64,000 bases of DNA from Flavobacteriales bacterium (GCA_020635795.1 JACJZD010000006.1:1-64000), one strand, 5' to 3'. Positions 25,426 to 35,664 are shown, counted from the first letter of the stretch. The notes: a model not told the origin generated them from the letters alone. A program made the numbers and translations.

Positions 25426-28400
25426 ATGAATAAATGGAGTTTAAATATAAAATGGTTGTTTTTGTTGGTTGCCATGATGTCGTTTTTTTCGACTAGCGCA
25501 CAATTTACCGATAATTTTACTGACGGCGATTTTACGAACAACCCTACATGGAGTGGCAACAATTCGTTGTTTACTATTACCTCAGGAGAATTAAACTCTC
25601 AAAGCCCAACAGCTGCAAATTATTATTTAAGCACTCCATCAACTATAGCTTCAAATGTTGAGTTTATTTTTGAATTGAATTTAAAATTTGCGACATCTGG
25701 AAGTAATTATGTAGATGTGTATTTAATGTCGGATGTTGCTGATTTATTAAATCCTAGTAATGGTTATTTTGTACGTATAGGAAGTACTCAAGACGACATT
25801 AAACTTTATAAAATTACTGGTGGAACAGAAGCTCTTTTAATTGATGGAGCAGATGCCAGCGTTAACAGTAGCACTAATAATCCGTTTAGAATTAAAGTTA
25901 CTCGTGATGCTTCAAATTTGTGGACTTTACTTTATGATGATGGTATTTTAGGTTCTTATTTAAATGCTGGGTCAATAGTAGATCCACAACACTCTTCATC
26001 TGCTTTTTTTGGTGTAAAAATTATTCAATCATCAGCGGCATCGGTAATTAACAATCATTTTTTTGATAATTTTTATGTTGGCACAATTGGGGCAGATGTT
26101 ACTCCTCCTGCAATTGATTCGGTAGTTGTTGTTAACACAAACAACATTGATGTTTATTTTAACGAAACAGTTGAATTATCTTCCTCTCAAACCATTGGGA
26201 ACTATTCGGTAAACAATGGAATTGGCAACCCAATATCTGCAACTCGAGATTTGACAGATTCTTCAATGGTTCATTTGAGTTTTGCAGCCTCTTTTACCAA
26301 CGGAATGTTAAATACCTTAACCGTTAATAATGTTGAAGATATAAGTTCAAACCCAACAGCAAACACAACAAAAACATTTACTTATTTAGTGATAGTTGTC
26401 CCAAATTATAGAGACATTGTAATCAATGAAATTTTTGCCGATCCAACACCACAAGTTGGTTTGCCAACGGTTGAATTTGTTGAGTTGTATAACCCTTCTT
26501 CTACTGCATACAATCTGTTGGGCTGGAAATTTATTAATACCACAACAGTTAAAACGCTACCCAACTTCGTTTTGGCACCAAACGGTTATGTTATACTTTG
26601 CAACAGCACAGATACAGCTTTGTTTACTCCTTATGGGAATGTAATAGGAATTTCATCTTTTACTGCATTAACTAACGGTGGTGATAGTTTAACATTAATG
26701 GACAACAACAATGTTTTGTTAGATGCTGTGGCTTACGACATCAGTTGGTACCAAGATGCGGTTAAAAGCGATGGGGGTTGGACTTTAGAGTTGATTAATC
26801 CAACCAACAATTGTGGAGGCTCACTAAACTGGACCTCTTCCATAAGTTTAGATGGAGGAACGCCTGGAACACAAAACTCGGTTTACAGTATTGCTCCTGA
26901 TATTACTGCTCCACAAATTAGTAGCGTGGTGGTAAATAGTTTGTCACAACTAACGGTTAATTTTAACGAAACCATGGATAGCACTAGTCTTGCTAATGCC
27001 ACCATAACCATTAACAATGGAATAAGTGTGGTATCTAGAGTTGTTTTAAACAAACCCAACAAGGTGGTTTTGAATGTTACACCAAACCTAGATTCTACAA
27101 CAGTGTACACGGTACAACTTTTAACTCCAACCGATTGTAGCGGAAATAATCTAAGCCCAAACTCAACAACATTTGGTATTGGGGCATCACCAGAACCATT
27201 CGATTTAGTGATTAATGAAATTTTTGCCGACCCAGACCCAACCGTTGGATTACCATTGTTTGAATACATAGAGCTGTTCAATAAATCGAATAAAATAATT
27301 GATTTGTCTGGATTAAAAGTTGTCGACCCACTTTCTACTAGTGGATTTTTATCAGGAAAATTATTACCTAACGAATACATTATTGTTTGTAGCTCAACAA
27401 GTATTGGTCAGTTTACACCTTACGGAAAAGTTGTTGGACCAACAAGTTTCCCATCGTTAAACAATTCAAGTGATAGCATAAAATTAATTAAAGCTTCTGG
27501 CGAAATTATTCACCAAGTTAACTATTCTGACACTTGGTATCAAGATGCTACTAAAAAAGATGGTGGTTGGAGTTTGGAAATGATAGACCCAAACAATCCT
27601 TGTGGAGAAGAAAACAACTGGAGAGCTTCAACAAAATGGTTTGGCGGAACACCGGGTACGCAAAACGCTATTTTTGGCTCAAACCCTGATAATGTTGCTC
27701 CTCAATTAATAAGTGCATTTGCATTGAACGACTCAACGGTTCAAATCACATTTAATGAAAACACTTTTTTAGGAACATTGTCAATCAACAATGGTATTAC
27801 GATAAACACCATCCAACAACTTACTGGTAAAACCTACTTAATTACGTTAGTTAATAAATTAGCTTTTCAAACAACCTACACCATTACAGCCAATAGCATT
27901 ACCGATTGTATAGGCAATTTAGGCAATTCAAACTTTAATTTTTCTTTACCCGAACAAGGTTTGGCTGGTGACGTAGTAATTAACGAAGTGTTGTTTAATC
28001 CCTATACTGGTGGAAGCGACTTTGTGGAAATTTATAACAATTCTAACAAATATATCAACCTACAAAATTGGTACTTAGCCAATTATGACAATGATAGTAT
28101 TTCAAATAAAAAGCTAATTACGGCACAATCATATGTGTTGTATCCAGGAGAGTTTACTGTTTTAACCAAAGATGCCAACAACATTAAAACGGAGTACATC
28201 AATGCTAAGCAAGATAGAATGTTGCAAATGGCAACTTTACCCACATACAACAATAGCGATGGGAATGTTTATTTAATCAACAACCTAAGTTCAACCGTTG
28301 ATAATTTTAAGTACGATGAGAAAATGCACTTTGCTTTATTGAACGATGTAAAAGGAGTTTCTTTAGAACGTATTGACTACAACAGATTATCGAGCGATAA

Positions 28401-28800
28401 AACCAATTGGCATTCTGCTGCAGAAGATGTTGGTTTTGCTACTCCTGGTTACGAAAATTCGCAATTCCAAAAAGCAGAAATTAATGATGAAATTACGATA
28501 AGCCCCGAAACTTTTTCGCCTGACAATGACGGGATTGATGATGTGGTAAACATCTCCTACCAATTTGCTGAGGGGGGTTATGTTGCCAATATTGTAATTT
28601 ATGATTCGAAAGGAAGGCTAACCAAAAACTTGTTGTTAAACGAGTTATTAGGAACTTCAGGAACATTTAGTTGGGACGGAATAAATGAAAACAACGAAAA
28701 ATCAGCTATTGGTATTTACATTATTTACATTGAGATTTTTAACCTAAAAGGCGAAGTAAAGAAGTTTAAAAAGACTTGCGTTTTGGGAGGACATTTTTAG
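25426..28800 (+). CDS. Large secreted lamin-tail-domain protein with CHU_C-like C-terminus
   Basis: 1124 residues. Signal peptide, a LamG-like domain at about 28-220, then alternating SbsA-type Ig-like repeats (about 225-320, 495-590, 745-840) and three lamin-tail domains beginning at about 326, 593 and 848 (each opens with INEIF or INEVL). The end (from about 1025) resembles the gliding-motility/T9SS type B C-terminal domain (SPETFSPDNDGIDDV...). Expected at the cell surface or released by the type IX secretion system. Confidence 0.9.
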   Translation: MNKWSLNIKWLFLLVAMMSFFSTSAQFTDNFTDGDFTNNPTWSGNNSLFTITSGELNSQSPTAANYYLSTPSTIASNVEFIFELNLKFATSGSNYVDVYLMSDVADLLNPSNGYFVRIGSTQDDIKLYKITGGTEALLIDGADASVNSSTNNPFRIKVTRDASNLWTLLYDDGILGSYLNAGSIVDPQHSSSAFFGVKIIQSSAASVINNHFFDNFYVGTIGADVTPPAIDSVVVVNTNNIDVYFNETVELSSSQTIGNYSVNNGIGNPISATRDLTDSSMVHLSFAASFTNGMLNTLTVNNVEDISSNPTANTTKTFTYLVIVVPNYRDIVINEIFADPTPQVGLPTVEFVELYNPSSTAYNLLGWKFINTTTVKTLPNFVLAPNGYVILCNSTDTALFTPYGNVIGISSFTALTNGGDSLTLMDNNNVLLDAVAYDISWYQDAVKSDGGWTLELINPTNNCGGSLNWTSSISLDGGTPGTQNSVYSIAPDITAPQISSVVVNSLSQLTVNFNETMDSTSLANATITINNGISVVSRVVLNKPNKVVLNVTPNLDSTTVYTVQLLTPTDCSGNNLSPNSTTFGIGASPEPFDLVINEIFADPDPTVGLPLFEYIELFNKSNKIIDLSGLKVVDPLSTSGFLSGKLLPNEYIIVCSSTSIGQFTPYGKVVGPTSFPSLNNSSDSIKLIKASGEIIHQVNYSDTWYQDATKKDGGWSLEMIDPNNPCGEENNWRASTKWFGGTPGTQNAIFGSNPDNVAPQLISAFALNDSTVQITFNENTFLGTLSINNGITINTIQQLTGKTYLITLVNKLAFQTTYTITANSITDCIGNLGNSNFNFSLPEQGLAGDVVINEVLFNPYTGGSDFVEIYNNSNKYINLQNWYLANYDNDSISNKKLITAQSYVLYPGEFTVLTKDANNIKTEYINAKQDRMLQMATLPTYNNSDGNVYLINNLSSTVDNFKYDEKMHFALLNDVKGVSLERIDYNRLSSDKTNWHSAAEDVGFATPGYENSQFQKAEINDEITISPETFSPDNDGIDDVVNISYQFAEGGYVANIVIYDSKGRLTKNLLLNELLGTSGTFSWDGINENNEKSAIGIYIIYIEIFNLKGEVKKFKKTCVLGGHF

Positions 28801-28802
28801 TT

Positions 28803-28834
28803 TCACATCATTCCGCACTTGATGCGGAATCTAT
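28803..28834. repeat. Palindromic intergenic repeat, TCACATCATTCC family
   Basis: TCACATCATTCCGCA...TGCGGAATCTAT: ATTCCGCA pairs with TGCGGAAT around a CTTGA loop. A second copy with a different stem occurs at 63655-63686 in the other orientation, sharing the flanks TCACATCATTCC and GGAATCTAT. A related ATTGTGG/CCGCAAT palindrome follows at 28874-28894 after an A-rich tract. Confidence 0.75.
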
Positions 28835-28905
28835 ATAACTTTAATGACTACAAAAAAAAAAAATAAAAACTAGATTGTGGCTCAGGTCCGCAATGACGAA
28901 AAGAA

Positions 28906-29826
28906 ATGAACACCTCAAACCCCACATTTCAAAAACCCAGTATGCAATTGTTGTTAATTGCTATGCTTTGTGTGGGTTCTGCAACACTATTTTCTCTGCT
29001 TGCTGGCTTAATAGTTATGCTATTTTTTGGTGTTGATTTACAAAGCTATGGCGATTATTCCAACCCCCAAGTAATAGAGGGGCTTAAATTTTTTCAATTG
29101 TTGAGTGCTATTGGAGTTTTTATTGTTCCACCAATTTTATTTGGCTGGATAGTTTACCGTAAACCCATAGCGTCTTTATCGCTAAAAACGTTTTCTACTC
29201 CAATAAATTGGTTGTTGGTATTGGCTTCAATGGTTGTTACAATGCCTTTTATGACATGGTTGGTGGAGTTTAATGAGCAACTTATTTTACCCGATTTTTT
29301 AGCTCCACTTGAAAACTGGATGAAACAAAGCGAACAAAGCGCCGAAGCCTTAACCAAAGTGTTTTTAACCTTTAATGGTGTTGGCAGTTTTGTATATATT
29401 CTGCTTATTGTAGCCATTGTTCCTGCGGTTGGAGAGGAGTTGTTGTTTAGAGGAGTGTTGCAAAAAATTATGGTAAGTTGGTTTAAAAATTACCATGTTG
29501 CCATTTGGGTTACGGCCATTTTATTTAGTGCCTTACACATGCAGTTTTATGGCTTTTTACCACGTATGTTGTTGGGAGCTTTGTTTGGATATGTGTTTTA
29601 TTGGTCGGGTTCTTTGTGGTTACCCATTTTTGGGCATTTTATAAACAATGGTAGTGTAGTAGCGTTAAGTTATTTGTATCCCGAAATGATGGAAAACACC
29701 GAAATTACCTTGTTTGATTCAGAAATGAATTGGATAGCAAGTATTGTTAGTGCTGTACTTATGGTTGGATTGATGTTGTTTTTTAAACGAATAAATCATA
29801 AACAATTGGCTATTGATAAATTATAG
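28906..29826 (+). CDS. CPBP-family intramembrane glutamic protease
   Basis: 306 residues, about seven or eight membrane helices. CPBP (Abi/CAAX protease) motifs: EELLFRGVLQK (EExxxR), FSALHMQF and a final GHFINN. Function likely cleavage of prenylated or other membrane proteins; the substrate is unknown. Single gene between repeat-rich DNA and tatA. Confidence 0.92.
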   Translation: MNTSNPTFQKPSMQLLLIAMLCVGSATLFSLLAGLIVMLFFGVDLQSYGDYSNPQVIEGLKFFQLLSAIGVFIVPPILFGWIVYRKPIASLSLKTFSTPINWLLVLASMVVTMPFMTWLVEFNEQLILPDFLAPLENWMKQSEQSAEALTKVFLTFNGVGSFVYILLIVAIVPAVGEELLFRGVLQKIMVSWFKNYHVAIWVTAILFSALHMQFYGFLPRMLLGALFGYVFYWSGSLWLPIFGHFINNGSVVALSYLYPEMMENTEITLFDSEMNWIASIVSAVLMVGLMLFFKRINHKQLAIDKL

Positions 29827-29848
29827 CCTCGATTTCAAACTAATCAAA

Positions 29849-29856
29849 TACTTTTG
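29849..29856 (+). promoter_or_regulatory. Putative -7 element for tatA
   Basis: TACTTTTG fits TAnnTTTG, about 50 bases before the tatA start. TTTC at 29833-29836 is a weak -33 candidate. Confidence 0.4.
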
Positions 29857-29908
29857 TACCTTTACACGCTTTACTATCCGTTGCTTAACGGATTAAAACT
29901 TAAAAATT

Positions 29909-30106
29909 ATGAAAACTGTATTATTAGGAATGATTGGTCCATGGCAAATTGCTCTAATTGTTGCTTTGGCTTTATTGTTATTTGGCGGAAAAAAAATCCC
30001 TGAATTAATGAGAGGTGTTGGCTCTGGTATTAAAGAGTTTAAAGATGGGATGAAAGAAGGGGAAAAGTCAGCTGAGGATAAAGAAAAAGAACAGCAATCA
30101 AAATAA
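29909..30106 (+). CDS. tatA: Twin-arginine translocase subunit TatA/TatE
   Basis: 65 residues: short N-terminus with [38 protein letters not shown], the TatA membrane helix, FGGKKIPEL hinge and amphipathic helix, followed by a charged tail. It forms the pore-like element of the Tat export system. tatC is not in the neighbourhood. Confidence 0.95.
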   Translation: MKTVLLGMIGPWQIALIVALALLLFGGKKIPELMRGVGSGIKEFKDGMKEGEKSAEDKEKEQQSK

Positions 30107-30201
30107 CTCTTTGTTATTTACAAAATAAAAATGCAGTAAAGGAGTTTTAATACTCTTCTACTATTATAAGGTTTTATAACAATAGAGCATAAACAGGATT
30201 T

Positions 30202-31710
30202 ATGAAAAATAAAACATTCCTCTCCATCATTTTCGTTTTTACTGCAATTCAATTCATTTTTGCTGGCGGCGATACCTCTAAAACAAAATATGATTTAGCC
30301 GACGACGACCCTATTTTATCCATGATTGATAGCATAACCCTTTCGGGATATTTCGAAAGTTTGGGGTTAAAAGACAATTTTTCAAAATCTTCTAAATACA
30401 AATACGCTAAAGATTCTGTGCCAGAATTTGATGAAGCAACTTACATCAAAAGGTTTAAAAAAATGGATGCAAATTCTCCATTTAAATTTGTTTACAACGG
30501 TTATGTAAAAGGCTATGTAAACCTTTATGCCAAAAGAAGAAAAAATACTACCGCAAAAATGTTGGGTTTAGCTCCGTTGTATTTCCCCATTTTTGAGGAA
30601 ACATTAGACAAATACAACATGCCTTTAGAGCTTAAATATTTAGCTATTGTTGAATCGGCCTTAAACCCTAAGGCAAAATCGAGAGTTGGAGCAACAGGTT
30701 TGTGGCAATTTATGTACGAAACAGGAAAAATGTACGATTTAAATACCACTTCTTATTACGATGAAAGAAGCGATGTGTACAAATCTACCGATGCTGCTTG
30801 TCGTTATTTGAGAGATTTACACGCTATGTATAACAACTGGGATTTGGCTTTAGCAGCTTACAATTGTGGGCCAGGAAACGTAAACAAAGCTATTCGTCGT
30901 TCAGGTGGTAAAACCGATTTTTGGGAAATAATGGCATTTTTACCTCGCGAAACAAGCGGTTATGTTCCAGCTTTTATGGCGGTAAATTATGTAATGACTT
31001 ACGCTGCCGAACACAACATTCAAGCAGTAAAACCAGATGTTTCTTGTTTTAAAGTAGATACCGTTGGAGTTAATCAACACATCTCTTTTGCCGAAATTTC
31101 TAAAGTGTTGGATATCCCTGTTGAATACTTGGAATACATTAATCCAACCTACAAACACAATTACATTCCAGCAACTGGTAAAGCAAACACCCTTTGTTTG
31201 CCTTACGATAAAATTGGGCTTTTCTTAACTAACGAAGAAGCTATTTATGCTCAACGTAACATTAAGGAAGAAGAAAAAGCAACTGAAGAAATTGCTCAAA
31301 CTACTGCTGCCGAACCACAACGAAGTGAATCGGTGGTTTACAAGGTTAAAAGTGGTGATAGCATGAGTAAAATTGCCATGAAATACCATTGCAGAACAAC
31401 TCAACTAAAAGAGTGGAATAACTTAAAAAGCGATAGGTTACAAGTGGGTCAAACATTGTATGTTTATCCTAAAGCAAGTTATGTTGCTCAACAGAAAAAA
31501 CAAGAAGAAAAAGCTACTCAACTAACGGCCACAAAAGCAACTTCCGATGGTAAATATTTGTATTATACCGTAAAACCTGGTGATAATTTATACCGTATTG
31601 CTAGCAAGTTTGAGGGTGCTTCCGTTAATGAGATTCAAAGTTTAAACAAAGGCTTAGATCCGCGTTCGTTAAAATCAGGAATGAAAATTAAAATCAAACC
31701 AATTGGGTAA
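30202..31710 (+). CDS. Lytic transglycosylase with two LysM domains (MltD-like)
   Basis: 502 residues. Signal peptide (to about 22), SLT goose-lysozyme-like domain at about 110-250 with catalytic Glu151 (LAIVESALNP), ATGLWQFM and AAYNCGPGNVNKA, then LysM domains at about 375-420 (YKVKSGDSMSKIAMKY) and 452-500 (YTVKPGDNLYRIAS). It cleaves peptidoglycan in the periplasm. The stop is overlapped by eight bases by the next gene. Confidence 0.94.
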   Translation: MKNKTFLSIIFVFTAIQFIFAGGDTSKTKYDLADDDPILSMIDSITLSGYFESLGLKDNFSKSSKYKYAKDSVPEFDEATYIKRFKKMDANSPFKFVYNGYVKGYVNLYAKRRKNTTAKMLGLAPLYFPIFEETLDKYNMPLELKYLAIVESALNPKAKSRVGATGLWQFMYETGKMYDLNTTSYYDERSDVYKSTDAACRYLRDLHAMYNNWDLALAAYNCGPGNVNKAIRRSGGKTDFWEIMAFLPRETSGYVPAFMAVNYVMTYAAEHNIQAVKPDVSCFKVDTVGVNQHISFAEISKVLDIPVEYLEYINPTYKHNYIPATGKANTLCLPYDKIGLFLTNEEAIYAQRNIKEEEKATEEIAQTTAAEPQRSESVVYKVKSGDSMSKIAMKYHCRTTQLKEWNNLKSDRLQVGQTLYVYPKASYVAQQKKQEEKATQLTATKATSDGKYLYYTVKPGDNLYRIASKFEGASVNEIQSLNKGLDPRSLKSGMKIKIKPIG

Positions 31711-32710
31711 AAAAACCATTTTCTTATCGTTTTTCGCTGCTATTATTTTTTCTTTAGTACTAGTATCGTGCGACACTATTAACGAAAAAGTTTTACCTCG
31801 TGCATCAGGAAAATCAGGAAATGTTTTAGTGGTGGTCGATTCATTTTATTGGAACAACCAAACTGGTGCAGCAATTATGGAAACCTTTGCAAAAACACAA
31901 GAAGGATTACCCCAACGAGAGCCGATGTTTGACATTATTTTTATCCCTCACCGTAATTTTGCCCAAATTTTTAAAACCAATCGTAACATTATTATAGTTG
32001 AGGTTAAGCCAAACTCTAAAAACAGGTTGGCTATAAATAGCGAGGTGTGGTCAAAAAGCCAATTGATTATTACTATTACGGCTTCTTCGGATGAAATTGC
32101 TGCCGAAACCATTCGTAAAAATGGAGTTGCCATTGCTGATTATTTTAACAATAAGGAAATTGAACGTTTGCAAGCTGCCAACCAACAAAGTAAAAATGCT
32201 AAAGTAAGTTCAGTATTAAAAAAACAATTTAACATTGATATTAATGTAGATACCTATTACCGTATTGCTACCGAAGAAAGCAATTTTGTGTGGATAAGGA
32301 AAGAAAAAATGGCTGGTGAACACCCTATTAGCCAAGGTTTGTTGGTATATTCTTACCCGTATACCAGCGATAGTACTTTTAGTGTACACAGTTTAACCAA
32401 CAAACGCAACGAAATAACCAAAAAACACATTCAAGGAGCGGTAGATAGCACCTATATGCAATCGTATGCCGAGTTTGTACCAAAGGAGCGAGAAATTAGC
32501 ATGAATGGCTTGTACGCAAAAGAATTGCGTGGTTTATGGTTTATTAAAGGCGACTTTATGGGCGGACCTTATGTTAATTACACTTTTGTAGATGAAAAAC
32601 GCAATCAAGTAATTTGTATTGATGGTTATGTGTTTGCTCCTAAGTTCGACAAACGTGAGTTTTTACGTGAGCTAGAAGCTTTTGCTTTGTCTGCAAAATT
32701 GGTGGAGTAA
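31703..32710 (+). CDS. DUF4837-type lipoprotein
   Basis: 335 residues from a TTG start inside the end of the transglycosylase gene, giving translational coupling. Lipoprotein signal ending SLVLVSC. The body (GKSGNVLVVVDSFYW...; ISQGLLVYSYPY; ELRGLWFIKGDFMGGPYVNYT) matches DUF4837, a Bacteroidota-specific family of unknown function. The coupling suggests an envelope role linked with peptidoglycan turnover. Confidence 0.88.
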   Translation: MGKKTIFLSFFAAIIFSLVLVSCDTINEKVLPRASGKSGNVLVVVDSFYWNNQTGAAIMETFAKTQEGLPQREPMFDIIFIPHRNFAQIFKTNRNIIIVEVKPNSKNRLAINSEVWSKSQLIITITASSDEIAAETIRKNGVAIADYFNNKEIERLQAANQQSKNAKVSSVLKKQFNIDINVDTYYRIATEESNFVWIRKEKMAGEHPISQGLLVYSYPYTSDSTFSVHSLTNKRNEITKKHIQGAVDSTYMQSYAEFVPKEREISMNGLYAKELRGLWFIKGDFMGGPYVNYTFVDEKRNQVICIDGYVFAPKFDKREFLRELEAFALSAKLVE

Positions 32711-32744
32711 AGTCTTTTTGTATAAGTTATAATTTTTTGGATTA

Positions 32745-33200
32745 TTAAGGGAGGACTCCATTCTTGTCAAAGTTTATTAGAACTTCTCCATTTTCAAGGG
32801 TGCTAATTAAAAAGTCTATTCCATCAATATTTTCTAAGGATTTGTTAATGTGTTTTTCAATTGCTGGTATTCCAATCCCATAATGTATTGATGTTACATT
32901 AAAATCTGATAGTATAATATTTAAAGAATTTGAGTAATTGCCAAAAGTTTTAATTTCCTTTATTTTTTCAAAGTCAGAGAGCACATATCTATCTTTGTTT
33001 TCAAAGAATAAAGCAACCGAATTTCTGGTAGCTAGAATGTCAGGAATTATTCCTCCTTTGTTTTTTGATGTTCTGTTTTTATCTGAATTAGGATGGAGTA
33101 AAACTCCTGTACCGCTTTGAGGAAAATCATAACAAATAATTTTCCAGCCATTACTTTCCAGCCAATTTAGTATGTTTATTGTAACCCTCCCTTCTTTCAT
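32745..33200 (-). CDS. Small PD-(D/E)XK-like protein of R-M system 2
   Basis: 151 residues from ATG 33200 (ATG 33218 also possible, overlapping the previous gene). The sequence GGIIPDILATRN...ALFFENKDRY gives a PD-X12-ENK pattern, the classical PD-(D/E)XK nuclease centre. Family not recognised. It follows the 410-residue gene and the methyltransferase on the same strand, so it is either the nuclease or a second subunit. Further upstream part: VTINILNWLESNGWKIICYDFPQSGTGVLL, a winged-helix-like or catalytic N-terminal helix. Confidence concerns the gene; function is inference. Confidence 0.75.
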   Translation of the reverse strand: MKEGRVTINILNWLESNGWKIICYDFPQSGTGVLLHPNSDKNRTSKNKGGIIPDILATRNSVALFFENKDRYVLSDFEKIKEIKTFGNYSNSLNIILSDFNVTSIHYGIGIPAIEKHINKSLENIDGIDFLISTLENGEVLINFDKNGVLP

Positions 33201-33202
33201 AA

Positions 33203-34435
33203 TTAAGCATCTCTCCATAAAGCACCGTCTGGAAATAAAATTGCATCTGCAAAATAAGAGAACACACGGATATGTTTAACTTTCGAATAGGTTGAACCAT
33301 ATCGAACTTGCATATAATATCTAGGTATCTCGTGATTAGCTATGTCAGCGTAATCTTTCGAAAGAATATTTTTGTTTTCACTTGCTTGAACTGCCCTTAC
33401 AAAATCATCTACTTTTCCTTTAGTACCAGGTAATTCAATTGTTTGATTCGAATCATCAACGTTCACGTCAGACCATGCAAGAACGAGATTAAATCTTCTT
33501 TCTTCAAACGATTTTCCTTCTCTACATAGCAAGTAGTCAATTGCTGCCAATGCACCTGGGTATGGATCACCCCTGAAGGCTGCATTTACTTTGTAAATTA
33601 TTGTTTCTCCACGACTTCTTAATAATTCACCAATTGAATAATTGGCATTTTCAAATTGTGAAAGGTAGTTTAATAAATATTGAGTAGGAATTTTAATTGT
33701 GGCAGATAAAGGAGACATATTCAAGTGCCCGCCTTTATTCGTAAATTCCTGATTCATAAAGGTTCTTCTAGCGATTACAGTTCTATTACCAAGAAGCTTT
33801 TCTCTACCTTTAACTATCCCGTGTTTTTCAAATACCGCAATAATTTCATTCATTGTACTGAACATATTAGTCATTTCAGTATCTGTTCCTAAAGGGCTAC
33901 CAGAATAAATTCTATTTGGGTCGTGTAAAATTCCTTTGCTTAATTGATTTGTAGAAGTTGCAGCATCTGGATGAGTTCTATAGTCACTTGGATAATAATA
34001 AAGGAGTGCAGGAATGTCGTAAATTGACATTACATCATCTAAAGCTTTAAAAACCAAAGGATTTATTTTATCCCATTTTGGGGGTGTTGTCTGGCGTGTT
34101 ATAATTGCAGCTTCAGGATAAATATAAAAAGCAGGAACATTATTTTCGACTGACGCAGCTAATCTAGCAAATCTTTGAAAAGCATTATGACCAGTTCCTG
34201 CTTCGGTTGAAACTTCAACTGAGAAAATTGGCTCGTGGTCAATTTCGACAATTAAATCAGGAGCGTCCAAATAAAGGATTTTCTTTATATGGTCAGGCAT
34301 TGTATGGAAATTCTTGGCATTATTTGCGTCACTTTCATACATTTTTTTCTTTACATAAGTTTTGTTTCTGAGTTCTGTATTATCAATTACAAAATCGGCA
34401 AAAGGCTCAGTACTATACCAAATTCTAAAGTTCAT
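33203..34435 (-). CDS. Putative restriction endonuclease subunit of R-M system 2
   Basis: 410 residues, directly joined to the methyltransferase gene (one-base overlap at 34435). PDLIVEID...FSVEVSTEAGTGHNAFQRFARLA is a PD-(D/E)XK-like segment (D60, E74) in which the usual Lys is Ser (E-V-S). No family name recognised. Whether this or the next small ORF carries nuclease activity is open. The gene sits between ordinary chromosomal genes on either side, as expected for an acquired defence module. Confidence 0.75.
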   Translation of the reverse strand: MNFRIWYSTEPFADFVIDNTELRNKTYVKKKMYESDANNAKNFHTMPDHIKKILYLDAPDLIVEIDHEPIFSVEVSTEAGTGHNAFQRFARLAASVENNVPAFYIYPEAAIITRQTTPPKWDKINPLVFKALDDVMSIYDIPALLYYYPSDYRTHPDAATSTNQLSKGILHDPNRIYSGSPLGTDTEMTNMFSTMNEIIAVFEKHGIVKGREKLLGNRTVIARRTFMNQEFTNKGGHLNMSPLSATIKIPTQYLLNYLSQFENANYSIGELLRSRGETIIYKVNAAFRGDPYPGALAAIDYLLCREGKSFEERRFNLVLAWSDVNVDDSNQTIELPGTKGKVDDFVRAVQASENKNILSKDYADIANHEIPRYYMQVRYGSTYSKVKHIRVFSYFADAILFPDGALWRDA

Positions 34436-35664
34436 TATAAATATTTTTTAATTGCAAGAGCAACAGCTTTTGCTAATAACGGAGGAACAGCATTCCCTGT
34501 TTGTACTCTACCTTGAACAGTACCACCTTTAACTATGAAATCATCTGGAAAACTTTGGATTCTACAACGTTCACGAATTGTCAAGCCTCTGGCATCTTCT
34601 GGATGTCCAAATTGAAATTGAGGTCTAATTCCACCCGAAACTTGAGTAGGGCTTTGAATGTCCCAAGCTAAACGTATCCTTTGTTTAAACTTTGGATACA
34701 TAGGTTCTCCAGGTATTGTATTCTTGATTTTTTCTATTGTATCTTTTGGATGATTAGGAGCTGTATGACATTCCACGGAACCGTTAGTATTTATACGCAT
34801 AAGTTTCTGGTATTCTGAAAAGGGTTCAGTTTTATACTTCCTCTTTGTTTCTTTTGGTTTTAAAGAAGGTAAATCTCCAATTGCATCCTTGATAGTTATA
34901 TATGGTTTATCTGTTCCTGGTCCGTGTGTTTTTTGAATTAATTTAAAGTCAAATTCTTCATCTTTTATTCCAACAAAAATTAATCTGCTTCTTTTTTGAG
35001 GAACACCATAATCTGGAGCATAAAGTAATTTGCTTTTTACAGTCATTTTTCCTGCTCTTGAAAGGTCTTTTTCGATTTCTTCTACGAAATTACCTGTGCT
35101 TTTCATTCCTGAAACATTTTCTAATACGACAACTTTTGGTTGAAGTACCTCAATAAAACGAACAAATTCTTTATACATTAAATTTCTGTCGTCTTCTTGA
35201 TGTCGCTTTCTGTTGTTTAATGAAAAACCTTGACAAGGTACGCCTGCAATTATTACATCTAAAGGTCTGCCATTAAGCAGCTCCTTAATTGTGTATGGGT
35301 CTACTTTTTTAACATCGCCTAAAATTGTTGAACAATTGGGGTGGTTTGCTTTGAATGTTTGAATTGATGGGGCATGTATATCACAACCCAACACAACTTC
35401 AAAACCAGCCATTTCAAAACCCATTGAAGTTCCACCACAACCACAAAACAATTCAACAATTATAGGTCTATCTTTTGTAATTTCTCCACCTTTAGTAAAA
35501 ACAGGGTCTTTTTTCCAATAATAACCGTTCTCTTCAACTTTTATAGATTTATCCCAAACACTTTTTTCTAGTAAATCTAATTCAACTTCTCCATAAATGT
35601 TTATTTGAGATTCCTCAACAACTGAAATTTCAGCTGATATATTATTTATGAATTTATTTTTCAT
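34435..35664 (-). CDS. DNA cytosine-5 methyltransferase (R-M system 2)
   Basis: 409 residues with an unusual N-terminal extension of about 65 residues before motif I (IIVELFCGCGGTSMGFEMAG). Catalytic Cys144 in GVPCQGFS, ENVSGM (E182), VIII region SPTQVSGGIRPQFQFGHPEDARG, IX LTIRERCRIQSFPDD and X GNAVPPLLA. Its target recognition domain (about 265-345) differs from that of system 1, so another site is expected. It has its own promoter (35721-35751). Confidence 0.94.
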   Translation of the reverse strand: MKNKFINNISAEISVVEESQINIYGEVELDLLEKSVWDKSIKVEENGYYWKKDPVFTKGGEITKDRPIIVELFCGCGGTSMGFEMAGFEVVLGCDIHAPSIQTFKANHPNCSTILGDVKKVDPYTIKELLNGRPLDVIIAGVPCQGFSLNNRKRHQEDDRNLMYKEFVRFIEVLQPKVVVLENVSGMKSTGNFVEEIEKDLSRAGKMTVKSKLLYAPDYGVPQKRSRLIFVGIKDEEFDFKLIQKTHGPGTDKPYITIKDAIGDLPSLKPKETKRKYKTEPFSEYQKLMRINTNGSVECHTAPNHPKDTIEKIKNTIPGEPMYPKFKQRIRLAWDIQSPTQVSGGIRPQFQFGHPEDARGLTIRERCRIQSFPDDFIVKGGTVQGRVQTGNAVPPLLAKAVALAIKKYL

